Shown here: positions 1 through 8,481 of the stretch, one piece after another
Numbering within the stretch: position 1 is the first letter of the stretch
Layout: each line of letters opens with the position of its first letter
NCBI GenBank assembly: GCA_965371945.1
Contig: CBDVAK010000004.1
Span: 1 to 31,327 of the forward strand
Reading direction: 5' to 3'
DNA length: 31,327 bases
From: CBDVAK01 sp965371945
GTDB taxonomy: Bacteria; Pseudomonadota; Gammaproteobacteria; Competibacterales; JAHEDQ01
Notes under the pieces: model-generated
What the model saw: only the letters and a program-made list of their open reading frames with translations
Database searches by the model: none
Told to the model about the DNA's origin: nothing
Made by a program: the position numbers and the translations under genes

Positions 1-40
1 ATACATCCCTGTAGGCTCGACAGCGGCATCCCTGCCGCTG
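1..40. repeat. REP-like intergenic hairpin repeat, probably cut by the window edge
   Basis: The octamer CATCCCTG occurs twice (4-11 and 27-34). Bases 21-40 form a perfect 8 bp stem (CAGCGGCA / TGCCGCTG) closed by a TCCC loop. This layout, a CATCC-TGTAGG box followed by a hairpin repeating the CATCC motif, resembles abundant short intergenic repeats I recall from gammaproteobacterial genomes; copy number here cannot be judged from one example. It lies downstream of der on the minus strand. There is no U-rich tail, so I do not call it a terminator. The rest of the 145 bp after der contains a weak hairpin at about 92-109 and nothing else recognisable. Confidence 0.45.
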
Positions 41-145
41 ACGGTCCCGGAACGCACCACCCGCACCCACACGTCACCGCGGCCTACGCAACGGATCATT
101 GAAATAATCCAATTCGAAACGCCAATCCATCCCGTCTGGCGGCGA

Positions 146-1519
146 TCAGCCTTGACCGCCGCCACGCTGCCTTGATCGTGGCGCATACGGATTATCACCA
201 CCACGGAACTCCACCCTGACCGCCGTCCCGTGCAGTTTGAAGGCCTTCCGAAAGGTGTTGACCAGATAGCGCCGATAGGCCGGCGGAATCTTGGTGGTCC
301 GGTTTCCGTGTACGATGATCAGCGGTGGGTTGCGTCCGCCCTGATGGGCGTAACGCAACTTGGTCCGGCGCCCACCGACCATCGGCGGTTGGTGGGCCCT
401 GACTGCATCTTCGAGCACCCGGGTCAGTTCGGCGGTGGCTAATTCGCTGTGAGACGCTCTGTGCGCCACCTGCGCCGATTTCAGTATCGGCACGATTCCG
501 GAGCCGTACAGCGCGGAAACAAAATGGATATCGGCATAGTCGATAAAGCCAAGCTTGCGATCCAGGGTCGAGCGCAGCGCGCTGCGCTGTTGACGACTGA
601 GGCCATCCCACTTGTTCACAGCGATCACCATAGCCCGACCACGCTCAACCAGATAGCCCAGCAACCCCGCGTCCTGATCGGTGATCCCGTCGCGCGCATC
701 CAGCAACAACACCACTACATTGGCGGACTCTATCGCCTGCAGTGTTTTGACAATACTGAATTTTTCGACTGCCAACCTGACTCGCGAACGACGTCTGACG
801 CCCGCCGTGTCAATCAGCGTGTAATGGACGCCATCCCGTTCGAACGGGATGTGAATACTGTCCCGCGTGGTACCCGGAAGATCGAACGCCAGCACCCGTT
901 CCTCGCCGAGCAGGCGATTGATCAAGGTGGATTTGCCGACATTGGGTTTGCCAACCACGGCGAGACGAATACCGTCGCCACCGGCAGGGCGTTCGGACTC
1001 GCTATCGGTGGCCTCCGCTGGTGCAGGGAACGGAGACTCCAGAAGTCGTGTGATCAACTGCTCGACACCGTGGCCGTGGGTGGCCGACACAGCCAGCGGA
1101 TGGTGCAGCCCCAGAGACTGGAATTCGGCGCAGGCACTGGCAGCATCGCGCCCCTCGGCCTTATTCACGGCCAGCACTATCCGCTTGCCGCTACGACGCA
1201 GACGGGCAACGATCTCCTCATCCGCCGCGGTGAGACCGGCGCGCGCATCGGTCATCAGCACTACCGCGTCAGCTTCCACCACCGCCTGCCAGGCCTGGCG
1301 CTCTACTCGAACGTCAATTTCCTCGTCATCGCTGGCCAGCCCACCGGTATCGATGATGACGAACTGATCCCGTCCCTGACGCCCGATGCCGTACTGGCGA
1401 TCACGGGTGAGTCCTGGAAAATCAGCGACCAGGGCATCCCTGGAACGCGTCAGGCGGTTGAAAAGCGTCGATTTACCGACGTTCGGATGTCCCACCAGGG
1501 CAATCACAGGTAGCGTCAT
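146..1519 (-). CDS. der: Ribosome-associated GTPase Der (EngA)
   Basis: Der is an essential double-GTPase needed for maturation and stability of the 50S ribosomal subunit. Two tandem G domains are visible: the first P-loop (GHPNVGKST) is about residues 10-18 with DTGG at about 57-60, and the second (GKPNVGKST) starts near residue 190 and is followed by DTAG and NKWD. A C-terminal KH-like region follows (GGRRTKLRY onward). The first domain has NKAE where the canonical G4 motif is NKxD. I chose the ATG at 1519 (457 aa) because family members start only a few residues before the first P-loop; an in-frame GTG at 1546 would add nine residues, and neither start has a strong ribosome-binding site. 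It is the last gene of the ndk-to-der block, just after bamB, the same neighbour as in E. coli. Confidence 0.96.
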   Translation of the reverse strand: MTLPVIALVGHPNVGKSTLFNRLTRSRDALVADFPGLTRDRQYGIGRQGRDQFVIIDTGGLASDDEEIDVRVERQAWQAVVEADAVVLMTDARAGLTAADEEIVARLRRSGKRIVLAVNKAEGRDAASACAEFQSLGLHHPLAVSATHGHGVEQLITRLLESPFPAPAEATDSESERPAGGDGIRLAVVGKPNVGKSTLINRLLGEERVLAFDLPGTTRDSIHIPFERDGVHYTLIDTAGVRRRSRVRLAVEKFSIVKTLQAIESANVVVLLLDARDGITDQDAGLLGYLVERGRAMVIAVNKWDGLSRQQRSALRSTLDRKLGFIDYADIHFVSALYGSGIVPILKSAQVAHRASHSELATAELTRVLEDAVRAHQPPMVGGRRTKLRYAHQGGRNPPLIIVHGNRTTKIPPAYRRYLVNTFRKAFKLHGTAVRVEFRGGDNPYAPRSRQRGGGQG

Positions 1520-1564
1520 GAGTGCACTCGCATCGACAGCCGACACCCCGTCACTGTGCGCCGC

Positions 1565-2716
1565 TCAAGGCAGACGGTAGGCACCGACCGTCCCGTCCAG
1601 CCCCTGTGCGTATAGCGTGTTGCCATCGCTCACCGGCGGTGCCGAGAGCGCATGCTTACCGAGTCGAACGCGGCCCACTAAACGCCCGTCCTCCCGGGAA
1701 AGCCAGTGCAGGTATCCCTCGAAATCTCCCACCACCACATACTCCCCGAGCAGCGCCGGACCGCTGACGCTGCGGTAGCGTAACGCGTCCTGCCGCCAGG
1801 CCGTCGCGCCACTGAGCCTGTCCAGCGCCCATACGGCACCGTCAGCCGCCGTCACGTAAAGGTAGCGCTGGTCGACATCCATCCCGGCATAAACAGACAT
1901 TTCCTTGGACCACAGTATTTTTCCAGACTCAGCGTCCAATGCCACCACCTGACCCTGGAAAGTTCCGACATAGAGCACCTTGCCAACCACCAACGGAGTG
2001 GCGTCGATATCGACCATACGATCGAGTTCCGAGCGCCCCCGGGGCGGCGCCACGGTGCGTTCCCAGAAAGGTCTGCCGGTGCTGACATCCAGGATCGCGA
2101 CCTTGCCGTTGTCCATACCGACGATCACCGCGTTCTGCACCAGCACCGGTGACGAGGTCCCACGCAGGGTCAAAGCCGGTTGCGTGCTGTCGAACCGCCA
2201 CAGGCGACTGCCGTCGGCGGCATCCAGACCGTACAACGACCCATCGACCGCCCGCACCACCACCACGCCGAACCCGGCCTCGGGAGGGCTGAGAACTCCT
2301 CTGGAGACCGACACACGCCAACGTTCCTCGCCAGTGTCGGCGTCCAGCGCTACGATATCGCCGATGGTGCTGGCAACCAGCACCATTTCCTCGCCGCTTC
2401 CGACCCCGCCGGAAATATCGAAGTCCTTGCGCACCGACCAGCGTTGGCTGCCGGTATCCCTGTCGACCGCCACCACGCGACCATTGAACCCCGCCAGGTA
2501 GAGGTCCTGTTTGCCCAGGATCGGCAACAATCTGACCGCCTTGTCGCGCGAATCAGTACCACTGCCGGTACGCCAGATGGATTGTACCGCCAGCGGATCG
2601 GTCAGTGGCGTCAGCGGGGTTGGTGGTTCAATGTTGTCTGTACCACCGAGAAAATTGTTGACCCAACTGCAGCCCGACAAGGACGCCAGCAGCAACAATA
2701 GTGCGAAACGGGCCAT
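1565..2716 (-). CDS. bamB: Outer membrane assembly lipoprotein BamB
   Basis: BamB is the beta-propeller lipoprotein of the BAM complex, which inserts beta-barrel proteins into the outer membrane; it binds BamA from the periplasmic side. The 383 aa product starts with a short hydrophobic signal ending in a lipobox (LSGC, lipidated Cys about residue 16). The rest is a series of PQQ/WD-like blades with recurring motifs such as LYVGTFQGQVVALDAESG, YGLDAADGSRLW and LDADTGEERWR. The ATG at 2716 overlaps the TGA of the upstream yfgM by one base (TGATG), indicating translational coupling. The length matches the family, and the yfgM-bamB-der order is the conserved gammaproteobacterial arrangement. Confidence 0.95.
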   Translation of the reverse strand: MARFALLLLLASLSGCSWVNNFLGGTDNIEPPTPLTPLTDPLAVQSIWRTGSGTDSRDKAVRLLPILGKQDLYLAGFNGRVVAVDRDTGSQRWSVRKDFDISGGVGSGEEMVLVASTIGDIVALDADTGEERWRVSVSRGVLSPPEAGFGVVVVRAVDGSLYGLDAADGSRLWRFDSTQPALTLRGTSSPVLVQNAVIVGMDNGKVAILDVSTGRPFWERTVAPPRGRSELDRMVDIDATPLVVGKVLYVGTFQGQVVALDAESGKILWSKEMSVYAGMDVDQRYLYVTAADGAVWALDRLSGATAWRQDALRYRSVSGPALLGEYVVVGDFEGYLHWLSREDGRLVGRVRLGKHALSAPPVSDGNTLYAQGLDGTVGAYRLP

Positions 2717-3372
2717 CAGCCCTGGTCACCCACTTGGTCGGTCGGTGCCGGAACCGCCAGATCATTGAGTTTGATCTGCAAAAAGCGGTCATCCGCACCT
2801 GACAGGGCCAACGCAGCCTGAGCCGACTCATAGGCTTCCCTCGCCCTTGCCGGCTCACCCTGCAACAGAAAAATGTCACCCCTGATCTCATCGGCCGCCG
2901 CCCGGTAAGGCGGGCTGACCACGGCCAGCAGTGTAAGCCCCTCGTCACCTTCGCCTTTGGCCATCATTACCCTTGCCAGGCGCAGGCGGGCGACATCCAC
3001 CAACTCGGGCTGGGTCGCGTTGTCCACCACCCATCGCAGTTGAACCGCCGCGGCATCGTATTGTTCCGCTTCCACATCCCTTGCCGCCAGCGCCAGCGCC
3101 GCCAATGCCGCATAGGGGCTGCCGGGATAATCCTGTTTGAGAGCCTGACCACGGGATTGACCCTGCGCCACGTTGTCGGCGGCCAGTGACTCGCTGGTCT
3201 GAAAATACAATACCGATGCCTCTTCAGCGAGCCCGCGCTCGCGATCCTGCCAGTATTGCCACCCCAATACCCCACCAAGCCCAAGCAGCAGGCCACCGAC
3301 CACCGCCTTGCCGTTTTCATTCCACCACTTGCGAATCGCTTCGAGTTGTTCCTGGTCCGACGCATTTTCCAT
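2716..3372 (-). CDS. yfgM: YfgM family Sec-translocon-associated TPR protein
   Basis: YfgM proteins are inner membrane proteins with a periplasmic TPR domain; in E. coli YfgM interacts with SecYEG and PpiD and helps pass on newly exported proteins. The 218 aa product has an acidic N-terminus containing EQLEAIRKWW, a single membrane segment (about residues 24-42, AVVGGLLLGLGGVLGWQYW), then alanine-rich helical repeats consistent with TPRs. The ATG at 3372 has a good ribosome-binding site (GAGGTGACAG just upstream). It sits between hisS and bamB as in E. coli. A 107 bp spacer separates it from hisS; I see no convincing promoter or terminator there. Confidence 0.9.
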   Translation of the reverse strand: MENASDQEQLEAIRKWWNENGKAVVGGLLLGLGGVLGWQYWQDRERGLAEEASVLYFQTSESLAADNVAQGQSRGQALKQDYPGSPYAALAALALAARDVEAEQYDAAAVQLRWVVDNATQPELVDVARLRLARVMMAKGEGDEGLTLLAVVSPPYRAAADEIRGDIFLLQGEPARAREAYESAQAALALSGADDRFLQIKLNDLAVPAPTDQVGDQG

Positions 3373-3479
3373 CTGTCACCTCGACAACCGGTCCCGGACA
3401 GCTGCAATCACAGCGGGTCCCGGCCTTGAAACCATATTTCGGCAGTCATGCTGCCGCCTGTCGACACATCCCCGCACCG

Positions 3480-4745
3480 CTACAGCCTGGCCAGCAGTTT
3501 CGCAAGCTCGGTAAGCGGGACGGTCAGTTGTGGCTGTTCGCGACGCAGATACTTGACCCCCGCCTGGCTGCGAGCCACTTCCTCTTCTGCGATGATCACT
3601 GCCGCCAGCGCACCGCTGCGATCGGCCTTCCTGATCTGACTCTTGATGCTGCCACCACCGCAATTGACCTGCAGCCTCAGCGCCGGCAACTGATCGCGCA
3701 GGCGCTCCGCGAGTGAAAAGCCGTTGCGCTCCGCTGCCGGTCCCACCAGCACCAAATACACATCGGGGCGGTCGGGCCAGCCTTCGTAACCCTGCTCACC
3801 AAGCAGCTCGAGCAAGCGCTCGCTGCCCATCGCGAAGCCCACGCCCGGTGTACTGCGCCCGCCCAGTTGTTCGACCAGGCCATCGTAGCGCCCACCCGCA
3901 CACACGGTACCCTGGGCCCCCAGGCTGCCGGTCACCCACTCGAACACGGTACGCGTATAGTAGTCGAGGCCTCGCACCAACCGGGTATTGACCTGGAATG
4001 GTAACCGGGCCTCCTCGAGCAGTCTCTTGAGTTGGTCGAAATGATCACGCGATTCGCGATCCAGGTGATCAAGCAACCTTGGTGCACCGTCGATCAGCTC
4101 ACGCATATCGGGATTCTTGCTGTCGAGGATTCGCAACGGGTTGCCCTGCAGTCGACGCCGGCTGTCCGCATCCAGGCCGGACTCGTGGTGCTGGAAATAG
4201 GCGACCAGTTTCTGTCGATAGGTGGCTCTCGATTCCGGCGACCCCAGTGTGTTGATCTGCAGGTTGACATCCTCAAGGCCCAGGCGGCGCCACAGCCGCG
4301 CGGACATCAGGATCAACTCGGCATCGATATCAGGGCCCGGGATCCCGAAAACCTCCGCACCAAACTGGTGAAACTGGCGATAACGTCCTTTCTGCGGCCT
4401 TTCGTAGCGAAACATGGCGCCGCGATACCAGAGACGCTGGGTCTGGTTGTGAAGCAGACCATGCTGAATACAGGCGCGCGCACAACCGGCGGTCGCCTCC
4501 GGGCGCAGGGTAACACTGTCGCCATTGCGATCGTCAAAGGTGTACATCTCTTTCTCGACAATGTCCGTCACCTCACCGATCGAACGACGGAACAGAGCGG
4601 TACGCTCAAGCAATGGCAAGCGGATCTCCCGGTATCCATAGCTGCAGACCACCTCCTGAATGGTGCTCTCCAGACCCCGGAAAAGTGCGGACTGCCCGGG
4701 CAGCATATCGTGCATGCCGCGCACAGCCTGAAAGTTGTTTGCCAT
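3480..4745 (-). CDS. hisS: Histidyl-tRNA synthetase
   Basis: HisRS is a class II synthetase that charges tRNA-His in the cytoplasm. Class II motif 2 is visible around RPQKGRYRQFHQFGAE, the histidine-specific HisA motif is LVRGLDYYTRTVFEW, and motif 3 is GVGFAMGSERLLELL. The C-terminal anticodon-binding domain follows (VYLVLVGPAAERNGF onward). I used the ATG at 4745, giving 421 aa and the N-terminus MANNFQAVRGMHDMLPG, which matches the family; the reading frame stays open upstream to 4811, but that extra stretch does not resemble HisRS. It lies 81 bp after rodZ. In E. coli ispG separates rodZ from hisS, and here it is absent. Confidence 0.97.
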   Translation of the reverse strand: MANNFQAVRGMHDMLPGQSALFRGLESTIQEVVCSYGYREIRLPLLERTALFRRSIGEVTDIVEKEMYTFDDRNGDSVTLRPEATAGCARACIQHGLLHNQTQRLWYRGAMFRYERPQKGRYRQFHQFGAEVFGIPGPDIDAELILMSARLWRRLGLEDVNLQINTLGSPESRATYRQKLVAYFQHHESGLDADSRRRLQGNPLRILDSKNPDMRELIDGAPRLLDHLDRESRDHFDQLKRLLEEARLPFQVNTRLVRGLDYYTRTVFEWVTGSLGAQGTVCAGGRYDGLVEQLGGRSTPGVGFAMGSERLLELLGEQGYEGWPDRPDVYLVLVGPAAERNGFSLAERLRDQLPALRLQVNCGGGSIKSQIRKADRSGALAAVIIAEEEVARSQAGVKYLRREQPQLTVPLTELAKLLARL

Positions 4746-4826
4746 CTTGAGCTTCGTTCCTGAAAGGGGAGACATCGCTGCGCGAGCCCTGAGCACGACG
4801 CCTGTGGGCACTCCGGTAGCCTATCC

Positions 4827-5918
4827 TCAGCCGCCGGCTTCCCCGCCCAATGAAAAGCGGGCTGGCTGCCCGTTGCGGGCCCCATAAGACGCACCGGCGA
4901 CAAGCTTACCGTCGAGCCTGATCGTGACTGCGCCACTATCACCCACTGTCACACGAAAAGGTGGTGTACCCGCCAGAGTGCGGCTGCTACCTGCCTTGGC
5001 CAGACCATACGCAAGGCGGTCGCCGTCGGCGCCACGCACCTCAAGCCAGCAGTCGCGAGCAAACGCCAGCTCCAGTGTCGTGGTCGTGGGATCTGTGGAT
5101 GGCGCAACGGTGGATTGCACCGTGCCGGTCACCGGCGTGCTCGCATCGACCCCGGCTGCCGCGGGGTCCACAACGACCTCCGGGGTCGGAGCAGACGTCC
5201 CCGGCTGCCCCGGTTCAAGTACCGGTACATCGCGGCCCGACTCGGATGACGGCTGGCCACCTTCCTGAGCCGCCGCTGCATCCTGACCGGCCACTGTGTC
5301 CTGAGCCTCGGCAACCGCTGGCGGTTCCTCTGCAGTGCGCTCGGCCGCCAGCTTGGCTGGTTTGGCCGGATTTGCTTCCGGTGCAGCCAGGGATGCGGTG
5401 GGCGACGTATTGGAGGTGTTGGTGTCTGGCAATGGCCCGGCATCGATGGCAGCCGCCTCGATCGATTCCGGCTCAGGACCAGGATCACGAAGTCGGTCAT
5501 AGGACCACCATGCAACCAGACTGGTGATGCCAGCAATGACCAGAAACGAGAACCAGCGCACCAGCGTGTCCGACGAACGCACCTGCGGGCGTACCGATCG
5601 CTCTATCGCCAACTCCGGAGCACGGGAATCACCTGCGAACGCACGATACTCGGCAAGCACCTCCGACTCCGGGATGCACAGCAGGCGGGCATAGCCACTG
5701 AGATAGCCTCGCACATACAAAGACTGCGGCAATTCGGCGTAGTCGTCTTGTTCCAGCGCCGCCAGCACACGGGCATCCAGCTTGAGCATCTCCGCAGCCT
5801 GGTCCAGATCCAGCGACCGGGCCAGGCGGGCATCACGCAACCGCGGACCAGGTCCATAGCTCGGCACACCTTCGACAGCAGGATCACTGCGCCGCAGTTT
5901 GGCCTGCTTAAGGCTCAT
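4827..5918 (-). CDS. rodZ: Cytoskeleton protein RodZ
   Basis: RodZ is an inner membrane protein that links MreB filaments to the elongation machinery and helps set rod shape. The 363 aa product has the expected three parts: an N-terminal cytoplasmic helix-turn-helix (about residues 24-90), one membrane segment (about 121-139, containing FLVIAGITSLVAWW), and a C-terminal periplasmic domain (about 275-363, RodZ C-terminal/DUF4115 type). A long linker rich in Ala, Pro, Ser, Thr and Glu joins membrane and C-terminal domain. The open frame extends upstream to 6230, but the ATG at 5918 is correct: it overlaps the TGA of pilF as ATGA and gives the family N-terminus. The low-complexity linker is typical, not a defect. 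Confidence 0.93.
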   Translation of the reverse strand: MSLKQAKLRRSDPAVEGVPSYGPGPRLRDARLARSLDLDQAAEMLKLDARVLAALEQDDYAELPQSLYVRGYLSGYARLLCIPESEVLAEYRAFAGDSRAPELAIERSVRPQVRSSDTLVRWFSFLVIAGITSLVAWWSYDRLRDPGPEPESIEAAAIDAGPLPDTNTSNTSPTASLAAPEANPAKPAKLAAERTAEEPPAVAEAQDTVAGQDAAAAQEGGQPSSESGRDVPVLEPGQPGTSAPTPEVVVDPAAAGVDASTPVTGTVQSTVAPSTDPTTTTLELAFARDCWLEVRGADGDRLAYGLAKAGSSRTLAGTPPFRVTVGDSGAVTIRLDGKLVAGASYGARNGQPARFSLGGEAGG

Positions 5919-6697
5919 TGCCGTGAGTCTCGCACCAGCGTGGCCTCTGAAGACTCCGGAAAATCGGTCCGCAACCGTAGTGCGTAGGTGTCCTGCAGGC
6001 TGGTGTTGCCCAGGTCTCTCTCGATACGGTAGCCGAGAAACAGGCTGCGAGGACTGCTGGTGGCAATCTTGTCGTGGCGCTGCAGATAGCCACGTGCCTC
6101 CTGAGCGTCGCCCCGTTCCAGCGCGATCGTACTCAGTTCGAGCAGCGCCAGCGGCAGGCGCGTGTTCCGGGTCAGGGCCTCGCGCAAATATTGATCGGCC
6201 TGCTCCGGGTCGCCCTTCACCACACTGCACAAGCCCAATCCCTCGAGGATCACGGCCTGTTGTTGATTGCCGGGTGTGCTTCCCATAGCCCGGTTCAGAT
6301 TCTTCGCGCCCTGCTCCGCGTCACCGGTGCTGCATTGCAAACGCCCGTAGTTGATCCTTGCCAGAGTGTAGCCGGAGCGCAGATCCAGCGCCTGCTGGAA
6401 ATTCTGCAGCGCCAGAGCCGGCTGATCCTGCTTCTCATACAACACCCCCAGTGCGTTGTAGGCTTCCGGGATACTGCTGTCCATCCTGGTGGAACGCAGC
6501 AGCTTTTCCTCAGCCGGGCCAAACAGGCCTTTCTGCATGTAACCGATGCCAAGCTGATAGTTGATCAACGCGGCCTTTTCGTGCTGGGCCGGATCCAACC
6601 CCGGATATGCTTCGTTGGTGGCACAACCCGCAATCGAGAGCAAGGTCACCAGCAGCGACATCACCATGGACAAGACCGTTACAGATGGCATCCTCAT
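5915..6697 (-). CDS. pilW: Type IV pilus biogenesis/stability lipoprotein PilF/PilW (TPR)
   Basis: PilF/PilW proteins are TPR lipoproteins that serve as pilotins for outer membrane assembly of the type IV pilus secretin PilQ. The 260 aa product has a signal peptide with lipobox SIAGC (Cys about residue 25). TPR units follow, beginning with AALINYQLGIGYMQKGLFGPAEEKL, then PEAYNALGVLYEKQDQPALAL, and further repeats to about residue 190. Its ATG overlaps the rlmN stop as ATGA and its own TGA overlaps the rodZ start as ATGA, so all three are coupled. Position between rlmN and rodZ is conserved in many gammaproteobacteria. That this cell makes type IV pili is only inferred; no other pilus gene is in the window. 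Confidence 0.88.
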   Translation of the reverse strand: MRMPSVTVLSMVMSLLVTLLSIAGCATNEAYPGLDPAQHEKAALINYQLGIGYMQKGLFGPAEEKLLRSTRMDSSIPEAYNALGVLYEKQDQPALALQNFQQALDLRSGYTLARINYGRLQCSTGDAEQGAKNLNRAMGSTPGNQQQAVILEGLGLCSVVKGDPEQADQYLREALTRNTRLPLALLELSTIALERGDAQEARGYLQRHDKIATSSPRSLFLGYRIERDLGNTSLQDTYALRLRTDFPESSEATLVRDSRQ

Positions 6698-7782
6698 GTC
6701 GCAACATGCTCCACAGGCAGGGGGAACCGGCGCCGGGTACGATCCTGCACCCGACCGGCCAACTGTCCGCAGGCGGCGGCGATGTCGCCGCCGCGGGTTC
6801 GACGGGTGATGGTGACGATCCCGGCTGCCAGCAGAATGTCCCGAAACCGGTCGATACGCGGTTCCGGGGAGCGTGCGAAACGGGTACCGGGGAACGGGTT
6901 GAACGGAATCAGATTGACCTTGGACGGGATGTCGGCAATCAGCCGGGACAAAGCCCGGGCGTGCTCATCCGCGTCGTTGACCGCGTCGATCATCACGTAT
7001 TCCCAGGTGATCCGCCGGCGATCACCCTGTCCCGCGAGGTAGTCCTTGCACGCTTCGAGCAGTTCCGCGATGGGATACTTGCGGTTGATCGGCACCAGCA
7101 GGTCGCGCAGTGCATCGTCGGGTGCGTGCAGGGAAACCGCCAGGCTGACATCACTGACCGCTCGCAACCTGCGCAACGCGGGCACCACGCCGGAGGTGCT
7201 CACCGTCACCCGTCGCTTCGAAAGACCCCAGGCAAAATCATCCTGAAACAGATTCAACGCGCGCACCAGGTTGTCAAAATTGGTCAGCGGTTCCCCCATA
7301 CCCATGAATACCACGTTGGATATGCGCGTGGTGTCCACCAGGCCACTGGCAAGCCACAACTGGCCAACGATTTCCGCGCAGGAGAGATTGCGGTTGAAAC
7401 CCTGCCGAGCGGTCGCACAGAAAGTACAATCGAGGGCACAACCCACCTGCGAGGAAATGCACAGTGTGCAACGTTCCGGTTCCGGTATCAGCACCATCTC
7501 CACCGAGTTCCCGGCATCGACACGCAGCAACCATTTGCGGGTACCGTCGCTCGCGCACTGCTCATCGATCAGTTCCGGGACGCGGATCTCGGCGCTGAGC
7601 CGCAATCTTGCACGCAACCCCTTGCTGATGTCGGTCATCGCATCGAAATCAGTCACCCGCCGCTGATAGATCCATTTCATCAACTGCTTGGCCCGGAACG
7701 GACGCTCGCCCAGAGAGGCAAGAAACCGTTCCAGCCCGGGGCGGTCCAGATCCAGAAGATTGACCAATTTATCGGAAGTCAC
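6694..7782 (-). CDS. rlmN: Dual-specificity RNA methyltransferase RlmN
   Basis: RlmN is a radical-SAM enzyme that methylates C2 of adenosine 2503 in 23S rRNA and A37 in some tRNAs. The 362 aa product carries the [4Fe-4S] motif CxxxCxxC (Cys115, Cys119, Cys122). The two catalytic cysteines of the family correspond to Cys108 (CTLC) and Cys338 (AAACGQL); E. coli uses Cys118 and Cys355. The SAM-binding region GMGEPL is also present. Translation starts at a GTG (7782) 21 bp after the ndk stop with a weak ribosome-binding site, so it probably relies on coupling to ndk. The neighbours ndk and pilF are those expected. Confidence 0.97.
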   Translation of the reverse strand: MTSDKLVNLLDLDRPGLERFLASLGERPFRAKQLMKWIYQRRVTDFDAMTDISKGLRARLRLSAEIRVPELIDEQCASDGTRKWLLRVDAGNSVEMVLIPEPERCTLCISSQVGCALDCTFCATARQGFNRNLSCAEIVGQLWLASGLVDTTRISNVVFMGMGEPLTNFDNLVRALNLFQDDFAWGLSKRRVTVSTSGVVPALRRLRAVSDVSLAVSLHAPDDALRDLLVPINRKYPIAELLEACKDYLAGQGDRRRITWEYVMIDAVNDADEHARALSRLIADIPSKVNLIPFNPFPGTRFARSPEPRIDRFRDILLAAGIVTITRRTRGGDIAAACGQLAGRVQDRTRRRFPLPVEHVAT

Positions 7783-7803
7783 GATCGATATTCTTGCGGC
7801 CCC

Positions 7804-8265
7804 CTAGGAGCCGGTCGGATTCAGAACCGATTCACTGCGTATACGCGGACAGATCTCGTCGTCGCCAAAAAAGAAAGCGATCTCGGTGGCCGCGGTCTTC
7901 GGCGCGTCCGAACCATGCACTGCGTTCTCATCCAGGGTTTCGGCGAAATCAGCGCGTATCGTGCCTGGCGCTGCCTCGGCAGGATTGGTCGCGCCCATCA
8001 ATTCCCGATTCCGCAGCACCGCATTTTCGCCTTCCAGCACCTGCACCATGACCGGACCGGAAACCATGAACTCCACCAGGTCATTGTAGAACGGCCGTTG
8101 CCGGTGTACAGCATAGAATTCCTGTGCCTGCTGCTGGCTTAGCTGCAACATCTTGGCGGCCACGATGCGCAGTCCGCCGCGTTCGAAACGAGCGTAGATT
8201 TCGCCAATGACGTTCTTGCCCACGGCATCTGGTTTGATGATAGACAGGGTGCGCTCTGCAGACAT
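7804..8265 (-). CDS. ndk: Nucleoside diphosphate kinase
   Basis: Ndk transfers the gamma-phosphate from ATP to other nucleoside diphosphates through a phosphohistidine. The N-terminus ERTLSIIKPDAV and the active-site motif NAVHGSD (His117) are intact. The product is 153 aa, about ten residues longer than usual for bacterial Ndk; the extra residues are a C-terminal tail after EICPR. The ATG at 8265 has a clear ribosome-binding site (CCGGAGAG, 6 bp upstream). It opens the ndk-to-der block and is preceded by a 306 bp gap that holds a candidate promoter, a hairpin and a palindromic repeat. Confidence 0.97.
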   Translation of the reverse strand: MSAERTLSIIKPDAVGKNVIGEIYARFERGGLRIVAAKMLQLSQQQAQEFYAVHRQRPFYNDLVEFMVSGPVMVQVLEGENAVLRNRELMGATNPAEAAPGTIRADFAETLDENAVHGSDAPKTAATEIAFFFGDDEICPRIRSESVLNPTGS

Positions 8266-8301
8266 GCAACTCTCCGGGATTGCTCGCTCAAGAACATGTA
8301 A

Positions 8302-8457
8302 GGCGGTTGGCGGAAACGAAGTTACCTGATTGCGTAGGATTTTCGTTCGCCTTCAAGGCGCGGCAGCAAGAGCATAGCAGGGCTATGTGACTGCTGTCGC
8401 AACGCAGAAGACGGGCGAAAGGACCAGCACGCTGGCAACTTTGTGACAGAAATCGCC
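8302..8457. repeat. Palindromic MITE-like repeat, copy A (ndk leader)
   Basis: This 156 bp element starts GGCGGTTGGCGGAAAC and ends with the inverted counterpart GACAGAAATCGCC. The left arm GAAGTTACC pairs with the right arm GGCAACTTTG, and the centre is CATAGCAGGGCTATG (about 8373-8387). The whole unit can therefore fold into one long imperfect hairpin. It carries no ORF. The core is nearly identical to copy C at 14118-14288: over the 39 bases from TTCAAGG to CTATGTGA I find one mismatch. It lies inside the presumed transcript leader of ndk. Whether it is an active or relict MITE or a structured RNA signal cannot be decided from three copies. Confidence 0.75.
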
Positions 8458-8459
8458 TT

Positions 8460-8481
8460 AACCCGCGACGAAGCGCGGGTT
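8460..8481. other. Perfect GC-rich hairpin
   Basis: An 8 bp perfect stem (AACCCGCG / CGCGGGTT) encloses a six-base loop, directly next to repeat copy A. On the minus strand it lies downstream of the small membrane-protein gene ending at 8572 and upstream of ndk. No run of T follows the stem on either strand, so it is only a weak candidate for an intrinsic terminator of the secA-argJ-mutT unit or an early structure in the ndk leader. Confidence 0.4.

Noticed and set aside
5129..5536. Possible separate gene in the rodZ linker region
   Set aside because: The alternate frame comes from the biased Ala/Pro/Thr-rich linker of RodZ, whose own frame is continuous from membrane segment to C-terminal domain.
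6607..8142. Plus-strand reading frame (511 codons) across pilW, rlmN and ndk
   Set aside because: It is antisense to three confident genes with intact motifs, so it is a shadow frame.
8460..8481. Strong intrinsic terminator after the secA-argJ-mutT unit
   Set aside because: The stem is perfect but neither strand has a T-run after it, so it was listed only as a hairpin.
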